Assembly (NCBI RefSeq): GCF_035046485.1
Contig: NC_085136.1
Coordinates: 154,326,870 to 154,390,869, forward strand
Length of the DNA: 64,000 nt
DNA from: Aedes albopictus
Lineage: Eukaryota > Arthropoda > Insecta > Diptera > Culicidae
Reading direction: 5' to 3'
Shown here: positions 45,400 to 56,608 of the stretch, piece after piece
Layout: each line of letters opens with the position of its first letter
How positions within the stretch are numbered: position 1 is the stretch's first letter
Made by a program: the position numbers and the translations under genes
The notes under the pieces: generated by a model
What the model was told of the DNA's origin: nothing
Databases searched by the model: none
Seen by the model: the letters and a program-made list of their open reading frames with translations, nothing else

Positions 45400-47340
45400 T
45401 GGATATCCTAGATCATCCAAACTGTTCTTGAGTTTGGATCCTGAAGTCTACGGGTGTAACGGTAACTTCTTTCATTATACAAAGCGATTTGTATTCTATC
45501 ATGTCCAGTAAGCCTTCTGAAAGTTCAAAAGACAGTATTAGATCTGTCGGGATATCCTAGGTCATCCAAACTGTTTCTGAGTTTAGATCCACGGTAACTC
45601 ACCAGGGTGCGATGACGTCACGTTTTCGATTCCCGCATCTTGTACTAATATTTAGGGAACCCAAATGCATTATCAATGGGGGAACCCAATTGATGTTGGC
45701 TGCAATCAATCCTATTGGATGGGAATAGGGATGTCATATACGTGCGGTAACTTCTTTCATTATACAAAGCTACGCTTTGTGGTTTATCATATCCGGTAAG
45801 TCTTATCAAAGTTCAATAGACAGTGTCAGATCAGTCGGGATATTCTAGGTCATTCAAACTGTTCTTGAGTTTAGTTCCTGAAGTCTGCGGGTGTAACGGT
45901 AACTTTTTGTCGAAGCTACGATATGTAATCTATCGTGTCCAGTAAATCTTCTTCAAGATCAATGGACATCATCAGATCAGCTGGGGTCATTCAAACTATT
46001 ATGATACCTAAAACCTAGCATCTACAGCAATGGAAGTTTCTATTTTGTCTATATAGAGTTATGTTTCATAATCGATTATACTTACTAGAGCTCACAGAAT
46101 ATAATCAGAGACATTGACATAGTTTCGGGATATTCAGAATCGTACACACTGTCCTGAAATATATTACATGGAGTCTACTGCCGTAATAATATCTTTTTTG
46201 CTGTTTTGCGTTACACATCAAGTGCAGGCCTGAAGCTATGGTATCCGGTGTACTTTGGTTGATCTGGAATATCTCAAAAGTATCTTGGAATGACTCATGA
46301 AATGCCAGGAGGATTACAGATTACAGTTGAATGAGTATATTACAGTTCATTGTGAGAATAACTACTGTTACTGTCAAGTGCCAAACTTCAGGACAGTTTG
46401 GAAGACTCCCAAAGGTTTATAATAATATCTAGTAGACTTCAGGTTGGTCCAAAAACCGCGATGAACTATGCAACGCTACTCAATATATCAGATATGTTTG
46501 TTGTTACGAGGGTAGACCTGATGTTCTGAATTATAAGATAGTTTGACTGACCTGCAATATCCCTATGGAGAATCTAAATGACATTTGAGGTTTCAAGAGC
46601 TTCAAGGATCCCTGCAGATTATGCAATGCTATTATTTATGGCAAAAACATACAATTATACTTGTAGAGTTGGAGGGCTTCATTATAGGGCAGTTTGGACG
46701 ACCCTGAATGTCTCAAAGGTTTATAATAATATCCAGTAGACTTCAGGTCGGCCCAGAAACCGATTATGCAACGTTATTCACTATAGTAGATATGGCTACT
46801 GTTACGAGTGTAGACCTGAAGTTCGGAACTCCAAGGTAGTTTGGCTGACCTGGAATATCCTTATAGTGTCTATAAATGACTTTATAGAGTTATAATCTTC
46901 ACAGACCCCAGTGGATTATGCAATGCTATTATTTATGGCGAAACACATAAAATTATTCTTGTAGATGTGAAGGACTTCACTATAGGATAGTTTGGACGAC
47001 CCTGAATGTCCCAAAGGTTTATGAGAATATCTAGTAGATATCAGATTGGTTCGCGGTTGATTATACAACGTTACTCAGAATAGCAGATATGACTACTGTT
47101 ACTAGTGTAGATCTGCAGTTCTGAACTCCAAGGTAGTTTGGCTGACGTGGAACATCCTAAGTGTCTCTAAATGAAATTTGTAATTTCAAGAGCTTCACGG
47201 ATTCCAGTAAATTATGTAATGTTATTATTTATGGCGAAAACACATAAAATTATTCTTGTAGATTTGAAGGACTTCACTATAGGACAGTTTGGAACACCTA
47301 GAACATCCCAGAATATAAAACACCATTTGATCTTCTTGAC
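45400..47340. repeat. Degenerate tandem repeats
   Basis: Two related series. At 45400-46000, CATCCAAACTGTTCTTGAGT, TGAAGTCTACGGGTGTAACG and ATCATGTCCAGTAAG-like phrases recur. At 46370-47340, GGTAGTTTGGCTGACCTGG, GGTTTATAATAATATC, AGTAGACTTCAGGT and CATAAAATTATTCTTGTAGA recur every ~150-300 bp. No coding capacity. Confidence 0.7.
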
Positions 47341-47541
47341 GACGGGTCAATGAATACATATGAACCAAACCCATAGCCAAATTCAGTTTTTAGAACACCT
47401 GGTATGTGAATTATTTCGTTTCTCCAAGCTTCATGGTGTTCAGGTTGTCAATGAAGCCTCAAATACAAATATTTCCATTTTTCGTTAATAGAGGACTCAA
47501 TTTGCAACAACTTTGCCGTAGTCAGTGTTCTGTTTTATTAA

Positions 47542-47682
47542 CCCTCCTTTGGCATTAGGGTTATTTTTGACCCAAACCGTACACTACGTCTGCGAGCTGC
47601 TGTCAAAAAGAAGGTTAAATGTGTGAATTTATACAGCCGTTTTTATGTTGGGGTCTTATATGACCCCTCCGGCTCCAAAGGG
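47542..47682. mobile_element. Candidate piggyBac-type MITE
   Basis: A 141-bp segment between two TTAA sites (47538-47541, 47683-47686) begins CCCTCCTTTGG and ends CCAAAGGG. TTAA targets and CCC termini fit piggyBac; the TIR is short and imperfect, so chance is possible. Confidence 0.5.
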
Positions 47683-47711
47683 TTAAGAAAGTCTGATCAT
47701 AGCAGGTTATA

Positions 47712-47978
47712 CCACCGACGAACCGACGTGACAGTGGTGTTTCAAAACTGTCCCCCCTCAATTTAACGGTCGATCAGCAAAGCGAGCGAACCCTTCTGTC
47801 AAATCAGCGTAGACGCGAACCTTTTCCTATGTTAACACACGAGGGTTTGGTATCAAGCTAGCTTACCAACGCGGGCCGTTATAGAGGTGGCGATAGTGTT
47901 CGGCTATTTTTCATCATGGCGTCGCGGACAACAAATTTGAATTTGTTTGTTCTAGCTGTCACGTCGGTTCGTCAGTGG
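47712..47978. mobile_element. 267-bp MITE with 23-bp TIR
   Basis: Starts CCACCGACGAACCGACGTG and ends with its complement CACGTCGGTTCGTCAGTGG (one mismatch). Direct repeats TTATA flank it (47707-47711, 47979-47983). No coding. Confidence 0.85.
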
Positions 47979-48047
47979 TTATACTGTGCAGTTGTCACAA
48001 TTTTTCAAAACTGCGTCCAGAAAGCATTAAGATTGATATAAACTGAA

Positions 48048-48111
48048 AACAGTGCTGTAATAGTTCATTACGGAACGCAAATACAGTGCGGTTATGAACC
48101 ATTACAGCACT
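48048..48111. repeat. Short hairpin, 19-bp stem
   Basis: CAGTGCTGTAATAGTTCAT pairs with ATGAACCATTACAGCACTG at 18 of 19 positions across a 26-nt loop. Confidence 0.7.
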
Positions 48112-50602
48112 GCTAATTTCGTGTGGGAAAGTAGGCCTTTTCCTGGCAGATTTGCGTGAGGTAAAAGAGCCTATTACCATGAGAAATTGCAAAAAGTTTT
48201 TACAGTATGGCCCATAAAAAAATGCGATAATATTATTTTTCGCTCTTCGGTAATTTTTGACGTAATACTTTCAATTAATTCAGCTGTTTCAGATAAGGCG
48301 GCAATAAGGAGGTGGTTGTCATATGAAATATCTCAAATTTGTGTCAAAATATGCATAGGTTACGTAAATGGGATACCTAATAGTTGCCAACAATTAATAA
48401 AATAAATCAATTCTCCCTCCCATTTCTAGGGCTTAACAAATTAGGATAAAAACTTTTAAATACCTACATTTAAATCCTACAGAAACATGTATGCACCTTT
48501 AAAAACGCTCACATTTGGAAAACTTTTTGAAAACAATATCAGATGCTCAGGAACCAAAAACTAAAAAAAGTGCTTTTCTTTAAATCAAATTTAATTGAAT
48601 GTGACTGGGAGCAATTAAACGAAACATCAAGAAATCCCATTGTAATTTTGCATACAAACTTTAGAGGCACAAATCTGTCGAACGAAGCATCGAACCAAGC
48701 CGCACTTGTTTATCCTGGCTTTCCGCACTTGCAAGAAGAGGAAACTTTTCCAAATTGAGCGCATTTGTTTACGAATTTTTAAAATTGGTGCTCTTGAAAA
48801 CGTGAGTAGGGGTTCAAGGCGGCCATTATGGCAGCCATATTTGTATCCTCTGATGTTTCTCCTTAAAAAATGCCACCTGGCGCGTGGACGTTTTTGAGAT
48901 CCATCTGTTCAACGTAATTTTTTCAAATGAATATGATTTAAATGAGCCAATGTTTATATGGCATTGTTAGATTAATGTATCAACAAAGATTTTTAAGTAC
49001 AAGATAACCCACTCTGGCATTTTTCATACTATCGGTTGGCGAACAGATTCGTTCGACGACAACGCCACATGCAGCGGGAAATCGAACCATTTGAACGAAA
49101 ATAATCGAGGTAGCTATGGTTTTTTTTGCTGCGTAGTAGACGTCATTTGAGAGAGTCGGAGGTTAACGTTGCAAAAAGTCAAAATCCTTTGAAACAGACC
49201 TTAAAACTCGTTTTGTTTCTGGTGTGTATGGGAATTATCTTAAGCTTTTTTTTATAAACCTTTATATTGGTTGATGCACGGGGTGAGGTCCGGATAACTT
49301 ACACTGTGGTGATCATCAGAACACTCACTGAATTAGAAGTGCCGTGATAATTTTCGATCTGCGTTCTAACATCAAGATTAACATTAAACCCTACCGTGCT
49401 ATTGTTGATGCTGGTTATTCTCGTTGTACCAACAAAATTAATTGAGGCGCTGTAGACTTTGGCCAAGCCCTTCCGCCCCCAACAGAGTCTTCGTAGTTTA
49501 TGGACAGGCTCTGAGTAGGGACTTCACTGATCTCGGTTGGGATGTGAGTTTTTGCTATGCCAGACGACTAGTTCTGGTCACGCCAAAGCTTGGTGTAAGC
49601 ATTTACATAAAACTAATAGGAGAGTAACACATTTCAATCTGGTCGCAACTTAATGTTGTTGGAATATCCCTCGATAAAGTTGTCTCAAGGGAGAAACCCT
49701 TGTGGAACATGGGCTGGAAGAGCTTTTTTCTGTTAAAACAATTTAATGTTTAGTAAGCGACCCAACGTTACCAATGTACTTTCAAGGTATAATCACCCAA
49801 TGTAACCCAACGTGGCAAACTTCCACAAAAAATTGCATTGATGTATCCCACACACTTGGACGTGGCACTGCGGAGCACCAAGAAAATGACGTCTGGAGCT
49901 CGTTCAAAATTTTCGTTGTTTATCCTTTTCTTTTTCAATCATAGCCACCCGTCGGTTTGCGGCAGTAAATTAGTTCGACCGCGAGTCAAGCGTGTCGCTG
50001 CTGTCGGTAAAATGCGTTCGCCAATTCAGCGCCAGAGTGGGTCATATTCTTAATTTATTATATTTGGTATCAACTATACATATTATGCAATAGATAAATG
50101 CGAGACTTATCGGTTGGAAGCAGGTGAACAAAACTTCATTGGTCCAGAAAATATCAAGTATCTTGAGACATACCCACTACGTTCTTATTTAGAATTCTAG
50201 AATCTTATCTTAGATCAGCTGATTCTTATAATGTTTTATCAGTACACGACAAATTTTGTTCAAATCTGAATGGCAAACGCCTTTTTTGTTCAATGTTTGG
50301 TCATTAATTAATTGGATTTAAGATAATAAAGATACAATCGAACAATGTATTGAATATTTGGAAATTTACAGCGATAATTCAGGGCGCTCATTATGCCCCA
50401 CCTACTCCTAATTTGCATCGATACATTTTATATTTCTTCTACATGAAATAAACGCGTAATAATAATAATGGCTTGCTTTTGAGAATGTAATAGATAAATA
50501 AATAAATAAGCTACTTTCATCCTGGGTGTCTTAAATTAGATTACTTTGACGAGTATAAATCCTCTTTTTGGCGTTCCTCGTTAGTTTCCATGAAAAAAAA
50601 AT
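48112..50602. other. Unassigned interior of long-TIR element
   Basis: Mostly AT-rich. A GC-richer island at 49840-50050 encodes a 71-codon frame with no known domain. CTCATTATGCCCCACCTACT near 50387 resembles the termini of GGGGCA-type MITEs. Nothing else recognised. Confidence 0.3.
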
Positions 50603-50672
50603 CCTGGACCGACCGGGAATCGAACCCGTCACCCACCCACGCCTTTACAGCTGTGGCTGTAGAGGCCCTTAC
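50603..50672 (-). mobile_element. tRNA-like SINE head
   Basis: Minus strand: GGCCTCTACAGCCACAGCTG then GGGTTCGATTCCCGGTCGG with a consensus B box. Could be a SINE head or tRNA pseudogene; the acceptor ends do not pair convincingly. Confidence 0.55.
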
Positions 50673-51174
50673 CAGTATAAATCATGCAGTACATAAAAAG
50701 GTCGACTCCAATAGCAAGCTTCGATTCAACGAAAGGAAATAGTTCCAAGAATCTTCGGTAAAAAGAATAATTGTTATCGACGAACCACCTTCGTCAATGC
50801 TATGGTCAGATCCTCGTTTACGATCGGCGTTGTCAGTAGGTGAACATGGATAACCGCGCTTCCGTCGTTAAGTGCACTATTGCTGGCGGCGCTGACAATG
50901 TTCAACTGATACTGATGCATCATAAGACTGGCATGCTGGAGGTTCCCTGGTTGATGGCAGCTTCATGGGTGGCGGCGAGTACTGTGTCGATTCTGGCTGC
51001 GATAGTGCTCCAACATGGCATCATTTCTGGAAGGCGGAAGCAGAAATGGTGATGAAATTTTATATGCACTGAGTGGCTTGCGGATAAATTTTCTCACAAT
51101 TTTCTCATACCTATCTTACAAATTTTTTAGCCACAGAAAATTCGCATGAAATGCAACTTATTCTAGGTACCTAA
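50673..51174. other. Unassigned, includes GC-richer island
   Basis: 50790-51055 is GC-richer and carries a 70-codon frame (50840-51052) with hydrophobic stretch ASWVAASTVSILAAIVLQ. No family recognised; possible gene fragment. Confidence 0.3.
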
Positions 51175-51252
51175 ACTGCCGTGAATCGCATATCTATCCT
51201 ATTTGCATAGGAAATCCAACAAAGATGGGACTGATATGCGATTCACGGCAGT
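51175..51252. repeat. 78-bp palindromic element, copy 1
   Basis: ACTGCCGTGAATCGCATAT pairs with ATATGCGATTCACGGCAGT. The loop contains AATCCAACAAAGATGGGACT, almost identical to the loop of copy 2 at 57944-58027, whereas the stem differs in a compensated way. Confidence 0.8.
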
Positions 51253-51335
51253 AAATAAAACCATTAAAATTTATCATACCTATTTCGAAACGTAAAAACA
51301 CAATCACTCTCATACTTGTTTCTGGACGTGCCTAT

Positions 51336-51637
51336 CACACTTAAATTCAGAAATTGATCTCGGTAAACGGTTTACCGAGAATCCAACAGCTGATATCTCG
51401 GTAAAATATTTACTGATTCTCGGTAAAAATTTTACCGAGATTTCGGCAAACCATTACCGAGTCTCGGTAAACTTTGCCGAGATCTCGGTAAAAAGTTGGA
51501 TTACCGAGATCTCGGCAAAGTTTTGACGACATCTCGGTAAAACTTTTACCGAGATTCAGTAAAAAATATTACCGGATTCTCGGCTGTTGGATTCTCGGCA
51601 ATCCGTTTGCTGAGGTCGGCGATTTAATTTAAGTGTG
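51336..51637. mobile_element. 302-bp MITE, CACACTTAA family, CTCGGTAA-rich
   Basis: Termini CACACTTAAATT and AATTTAAGTGTG, flanked by AT (51334-51335, 51638-51639). The interior contains about a dozen CTCGGTAA or TTACCGAG motifs in both orientations, many forming local palindromes such as TTACCGAGATCTCGG. Shares termini and ACCGAG motif with 53328-53548 and 56388-56608. Confidence 0.85.
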
Positions 51638-52997
51638 ATCTGCAACGTGAATAATAATATACGTTCGAAAGTGGGTTTAAAAAACAATAATCAGTTTCAG
51701 TTGTATTTTTATTTTAACTTACGCACTTGTTCAGCTTCCTGCTGCTGACGAGATTTAATCTTCGCGAATTGCCGTTGAAAATGGTCAGGTTGTCGAATTC
51801 CAGCTCATCTCTCGCAAATGGTAGGATTCCCGTAGTTGTTGGAGATATTCTTCCTCGATCCGCTGACAAATGGCGTTGTGCAGTTGTAGGACCAATTCCT
51901 GATCCTGTTCCTCCCGAAATATACCATTGAATAGATATTTTCCGTTCTGAACTGGCCGGACCCCACATTGGAACCAGATTAGAGGTCAACGGAAACACCG
52001 ACATGCGATCGTTGCTATGTTTTGCTTGAGTAATGGCATTTTCTGATCCGCGAACGTGAACTAGCAATGGATCAGCGTAACACTTTCTCCGTCGGATAAC
52101 AATGGCGACCGCCCCTGTAAAGCCCCAACACAGTTGGCAGCAACACCAGTCAGTCTCGGAACAACGGCTCCTGATTATCATCCACCAGCTGTTGCAATAC
52201 AGAACACTTCCATCGGTTGTTCAGTGATTAAACTGACCGCTCCTGGACTGGAGTGATTAAACTGGAATCCGCGGGAACTGCTCGCCATCGATTCGGCACT
52301 ACTAAATAGTCAAGAATAGTCAAATTTTGACTTATTTTAAACAACAAATAACGCAAATAACTTAGAATTTTCGGATTTGGCTGCTAGAGGCTGGTAGTCA
52401 AGCAATCAAAACAAAACAAATTTTGACAATCACGTTGACGGTTCGCTGAGTAGAAACTCACCACATCGCTGCTGTCGCACCATAGCGGAGAAAGGGGTTT
52501 CATGGACATTGGGGTGAAATAATAAATAGGAGACCGTGGGGAAAAGTGTTACTTCGCAGGTTTTTCATTGTTTTTCAATAGTTAGAGGCCTCAAAACACA
52601 TGGGTTCCTTGGGAAAGTTTGCTCAATAAATTGTCGGAAAGCCGTAGAGCACATAACAAAAATTCACGGGAATGGTCTATTGCGTAATTTTGTACACAAT
52701 GTGGACATTTGGGCATAACCAGTCTCTTTCAGTTTATCTATGGTGCTTTCGGTGAGATTTCGTAACTCTTTTGAACATTTTTTTTCATCAAACGGTCTAC
52801 AAGAGAGCGTTGAGTTGAAGACCTTTGAGAAAGCGACTGTTCATCTTGTTCGTTAGATTATAATAAACAAAATCACTTATTAATTTTAACTTACTTGTTT
52901 GGTGTTGGTGGCTGAAGAAAAAAATTACTATACAATTTTTAATATTCATAGCGGTAGTATTTTTTTGTTTTTTTCGGGAGCATTGTCAGGTATGTAT
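51638..52997. other. Unassigned, with gene-fragment-like GC-richer segment
   Basis: 51715-52300 is GC-richer. On the minus strand a 155-codon frame ends at 51714, and other frames hold gene-like pieces (EEYLQQLRESYHLREM; VLQQLVDDNQEPLFRD). CAAGTGCGTAAGT at about 51716 looks like a splice donor. Several frame breaks make this a pseudogene fragment if it is genic at all. The rest is AT-rich without features. Confidence 0.35.
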
Positions 52998-53256
52998 ACA
53001 GACAAACAAACGTAACACTGGCGAAATTTTCATTGACCACGCCTTCAACGATCATTTTGAATCTTGGTTGTGGCTTTCATAACAAGAAGAGCGCCCATCG
53101 TTTTTCTTTGCGTTTGACGTTTCACACTAGCGCCTTCTGATGACGATATTGCACAACGCAGTGTTTCGTGAAACATTTCCACCAGCTGGTGATAGTGTGA
53201 ACTGGGCGATGAATTTTCACTAAAATTGTTCTAGGCGTTTCGTCTGTTTGTCTGTG
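52998..53256. mobile_element. hAT-like MITE (CAGACAAACA termini)
   Basis: Left end ACAGACAAACAAACG, right end CGTCTGTTTGTCTGTG. Flanks GTATGTAT and GTATGTAC form an 8-bp duplication with one mismatch. No transposase. Confidence 0.65.
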
Positions 53257-53327
53257 GTATGTACCTCTTATGCATTTGTTGTTGTTGAAGTTACTCGCAT
53301 TCTTCCGATCATAAAGTCTGTTCTCTA

Positions 53328-53548
53328 CACACTTAATTTTGATTACCGAGTTCGGTAATTTTTTGACGAGATTAAAACTGCTGAGCACCGAACTCGTTCA
53401 GCAAAAATGCATTGTTTACCTTTTCCATACGATTTTGACAGTTGTTTTACTGAGCCTCAGTAAAATCGATTACCGAAACTACCGAGATCGTACTGCTGTT
53501 ATAATCTCGTCGAAAAAGTACCGAACAGGCAATTTAGAAATAAGTGTG
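53328..53548. mobile_element. 221-bp MITE, CACACTTAA family, copy A
   Basis: Termini CACACTTAATTT and AAATAAGTGTG with flanking TA (53326-53327, 53549-53550). Nearly identical to 56388-56608; two substitutions seen (CGTCGAAAAAG against CGTCAAAAAAG; AATTTAGAA against AATTCAGAA). Confidence 0.9.
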
Positions 53549-53805
53549 TAAGAGGGATTTTTTTTGCGGATAAACTAGACGTATACGCGTATATAAAACT
53601 TTTATTATACAGCTTTTGTCTCAAAAATAAATTCAATTCCATTTTTCTTATAATCAACAGCTTTTCAACACTATCAAGGGATTTTTTCACCAGTCACGTA
53701 CAATAAAAAGTATGACAATCTCAATATTTTTGATCACAACACTGGATCGCGTCTAAGTTTCAAATAGATACTATAGTAATTACGAATAATCAAACTAAAG
53801 TATCA

Positions 53806-54380
53806 TGAAAACAACTTGTTTAATTCAGGCGGTAGCCTTTACAATAAAATCAGCATCAAAATATAATTCTCGAAATAATTTACACAGAAAAAAATTTTTT
53901 TTTGTTACTAAATGTAAAAATTGTGAAATGTTTGAAATGTCATAACTTTTTTGTTTATCAGTTTACCATCACCAAAATTTTATGGTAGATAGCTGATATA
54001 ATGGGCCATTTCCCCTAAAAAATTGAAGTTGGTAAAAAGATAGGGTTTTGAGATATTTGAGTTTTTGTGACAAAGATCATATTTTTTCAAAGTAGAAAAA
54101 GAAATTTTTTACAGTGTATATTTTCTAAGGAATCATCATTTAGTTATCTAACTTTGCTGAAAAATTTATAACAATCGAACAATCCGTTTTTGCTGTACAG
54201 CTTTTAGAATATTTTAGAACTATTTTCGCATACACCCTTTTGAAAAGTTAGTCGTGAGTGAATATGAAGGTTTAATATCAAAAAATGGCGATTTATATGA
54301 AATTAAAAAACTGTGCAAAGTTTCAGATATTTTTGAAATGGTCGCTCAGGATCGACTGACATGACACCGTGGAATTCCTC
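53806..54380 (-). repeat. Right long TIR
   Basis: Reverse complement of the left TIR without the ~300-bp internal duplication. The end CGTGGAATTCCTC abuts TGCA at 54381. Confidence 0.85.
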
Positions 54381-54384
54381 TGCA

Positions 54385-55214
54385 TTCGTTTGACAACAAA
54401 CACTGCATGACTTAACGAAACTCTCAATATCGCTGTTCATGCCGTACCAATAAACTGTCCTTCTGGCTAACTGTTTGATCTTGGTAATACCTGAATGGTT
54501 CTTATGCAACAGCTTCAGGATCGGCTTTTGTAAACTTGCTGGTATAAACACACGATCTTGGTACAATAAACATCCATCGACTAACTCCAAATCCTGATGA
54601 TGAGCATAAACATCCAACAAACTCCGCTCCAACTTCCTTGGCCAACCATTTTTCAGGTAATAAACAATCTGCTGTATAAACTCGTCCTGCTTGGTTTCTT
54701 CTGCAACTAAAACATAATCCAATGGTAGCTCTTTGGAAACATTCAAACTTTTGATGAACTCTTGTTGTAGTGAAACTGGTACTTCTTCTGGTAAAGGAAA
54801 TCTTGAGCAAAAATCTGCGTTACCCATTTTTGATGACGGCCTGTAAACAATGTCAAAATCGTAGATGTTCAGTTCCATTACATATCTCTGCAGACGCGTC
54901 ACGAATAAACTATTCTTTCCTTCCTTACCAAAAATTCCAATCAACGGCTTATGGTCTGTATACACAGTAAACTTTTTGCCAAACAGAAACTTATGAAACT
55001 TTTTAATGGTACTCACAACGGCCAACGCTTCCAAGTGCAGTATCGGGTAGGATTTCTGTGCTTTTGTTAAACTGAAGGAGGTAAAACTAATGGGCCTCTC
55101 TTCTCCATCTATGTCATGTGCTATGACTCCACCTAACCCGTAGCTACTAGCATCCGTCACGACAATGACAGGCTTGCATGGATCGAAAAACTCCAACAGG
55201 TTTGACTTCAACAA
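54385..55214 (-). pseudogene. RNase H and integrase zinc domain of Gypsy pol
   Basis: Continuation of pol after RT. RNase H residues D21 (VVTDASSYG), E62 (LHLEALAV) and D87 (VYTDHKPL) are present, followed by ADFCSRFPL. The integrase zinc domain shows HKNHSG, an RRTVYWYGM segment and CSVCCQ, an HX3H-CX2C pattern. The frame differs by one from the RT frame (starts 56392 and 55214 are not in phase), so a small indel lies near 55210-55225. The domain ends at the TGCA insertion site; the last ~25 residues of the open frame belong to the inserted element. Confidence 0.9.
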
Positions 55215-56385
55215 CGAGAGCTTACAGTCTTGAACACACTAGTGCACTCATCAGTCCAGACAAACTTAACATCTTTCCTGAGTAAACGATACAGACAACT
55301 AAGGCGAGACGACCAATTGGGAATAAACTTACCGTAGTAATTGATTAAACCCAAAAATGCCTTCAACTCGGAAACATTATTCGGAACACTGGCTCTGCGA
55401 ATCGTTTCCACCTTCTCTGGGCACGGCAACAAACCTTTCTCCGTCAAAACATGACCCAGAAATGGCAAACTAGTAACAAACCATTTGCATTTTTGCAGAT
55501 TAACTTTTATATTGGCATTAGAAAGTCGCTCTAAAACCAAATAAAGTTTCTGTAAACAGTCTTTCTCGTCTTTCCCTGCTATCAATACATCGTCGAGGTA
55601 GCAGTAAACTCCGTCAATACCTTTCAAAACCTGATCCATGACACGTTGAAAAATCGCTGCACTTGAAGAAGCACCTTGTGGTAAACGATTATACGTAAAC
55701 AAACCTTTAACCGTATTAATCACCATTAGCTTTCTCGACTTTTTAGACAATTTAAGCTGTGTATACGCTCCTGCCAGATCTAGAGAACAAAACACTTTAG
55801 CTCCAGCTAAAGATGCAAACATGTCTTGCGCCAAAGGTAGAGGATACGTGTTAGGGATTATGACTTTGTTGATCGAGACTTTACAGTCAATAACCATCCT
55901 AATGTCACCGCTCTTCTTCACAACGACGATCACCGGCGATGCCCACTCACTCGCATCGACTGGGGTTATGACGCCATCCTTCTCCAAACTGTCCAGATGC
56001 TCCAAGACCTTGTCCTTCAGCCTTAACGGAACGTCGTAGGCGCGTCTAAAAATCGGTGAATGATCTTTCAAAACTAGATCCGCCTCAAAACCTTTGATTG
56101 GGGTCGATAGGGACTTATCGAAAACATTGGGAAATTTGCGCTTAATATTCTCTAGAAACTGGTCATGAGAAACTGCCAATTGATTGATACTACGAGTTGC
56201 AAAAACACTACGCCAACTAGGTATAAACAAATCCAACCAATCGCGTCCAAGCAAAGGTATAAACTTGCTCTCACTTTGCAAAACTATCAGATTAACAACT
56301 TCTGATTTTCCGTTCAACTCAACTAAAACTTGTATTTGTCCAAAAACTTTTAAACGACTTCCATTAATCACGGCTAATTTCTTGT
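55208..56385 (-). pseudogene. Protease C-terminus and reverse transcriptase of Gypsy pol
   Basis: RT fingers and palm: SPVIVVVKKSGDIRMVIDC, CSLDLAGAY (first catalytic Asp), RLPQGASSSAAIFQ, then YCYLDDVLIAG with the catalytic YLDD, and LPFLGHVLTEKGLLPCPEK. Upstream, FIPLLGRDWLD is the end of the aspartic protease. The frame opens inside the MITE at 56392, so the visible start codon is not native. It ends at 55208 through a frameshift before RNase H. Confidence 0.92.
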
Positions 56386-56387
56386 CA

Positions 56388-56608
56388 CACACTTAATTTT
56401 GATTACCGAGTTCGGTAATTTTTTGACGAGATTAAAACTGCTGAGCACCGAACTCGTTCAGCAAAAATGCATTGTTTACCTTTTCCATACGATTTTGACA
56501 GTTGTTTTACTGAGCCTCAGTAAAATCGATTACCGAAACTACCGAGATCGTACTGCTGTTATAATCTCGTCAAAAAAGTACCGAACAGGCAATTCAGAAA
56601 TAAGTGTG
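56388..56608. mobile_element. 221-bp MITE, CACACTTAA family, copy B, inside protease region
   Basis: Same element as 53328-53548, flanked by CA (56386-56387, 56609-56610). It cuts the protease/RT junction of the Gypsy element. MITE plus duplicated target is 223 bp, and removing it from the distance between the flanking frames gives a multiple of three, so the host frame was intact at insertion. Confidence 0.92.

Larger units (their letters stand above)
41159..54380. mobile_element. 13.2-kb element with very long terminal inverted repeats
   Basis: Termini GAGCGATTCCAAG and CGTGGAATTCCTC are imperfect inverted copies, and the inverted similarity extends inwards to about 42036 on the left and 53806 on the right. 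TSD is TGCA (4 bp). It interrupts the integrase of the LTR element. The 11.8-kb interior has no recognisable transposase, polymerase or integrase; it holds MITEs, a SINE head, palindromes, degenerate repeats and GC-richer islands. Ends and TSD do not by themselves assign a superfamily; 4-bp duplications occur in Chapaev, Sola1, Ginger and others. Maverick/Polinton is unlikely because TSD length and genes do not fit. Confidence 0.8.

Noticed and set aside
51714..52181. 155-codon minus-strand frame as an intact gene
   Set aside because: No known domain and gene-like phrases appear in other frames; kept only as a possible gene fragment.
41159..54380. Maverick/Polinton identity
   Set aside because: Long TIRs fit, but the duplication is 4 bp rather than 6 and no polymerase, integrase or capsid frame was seen.
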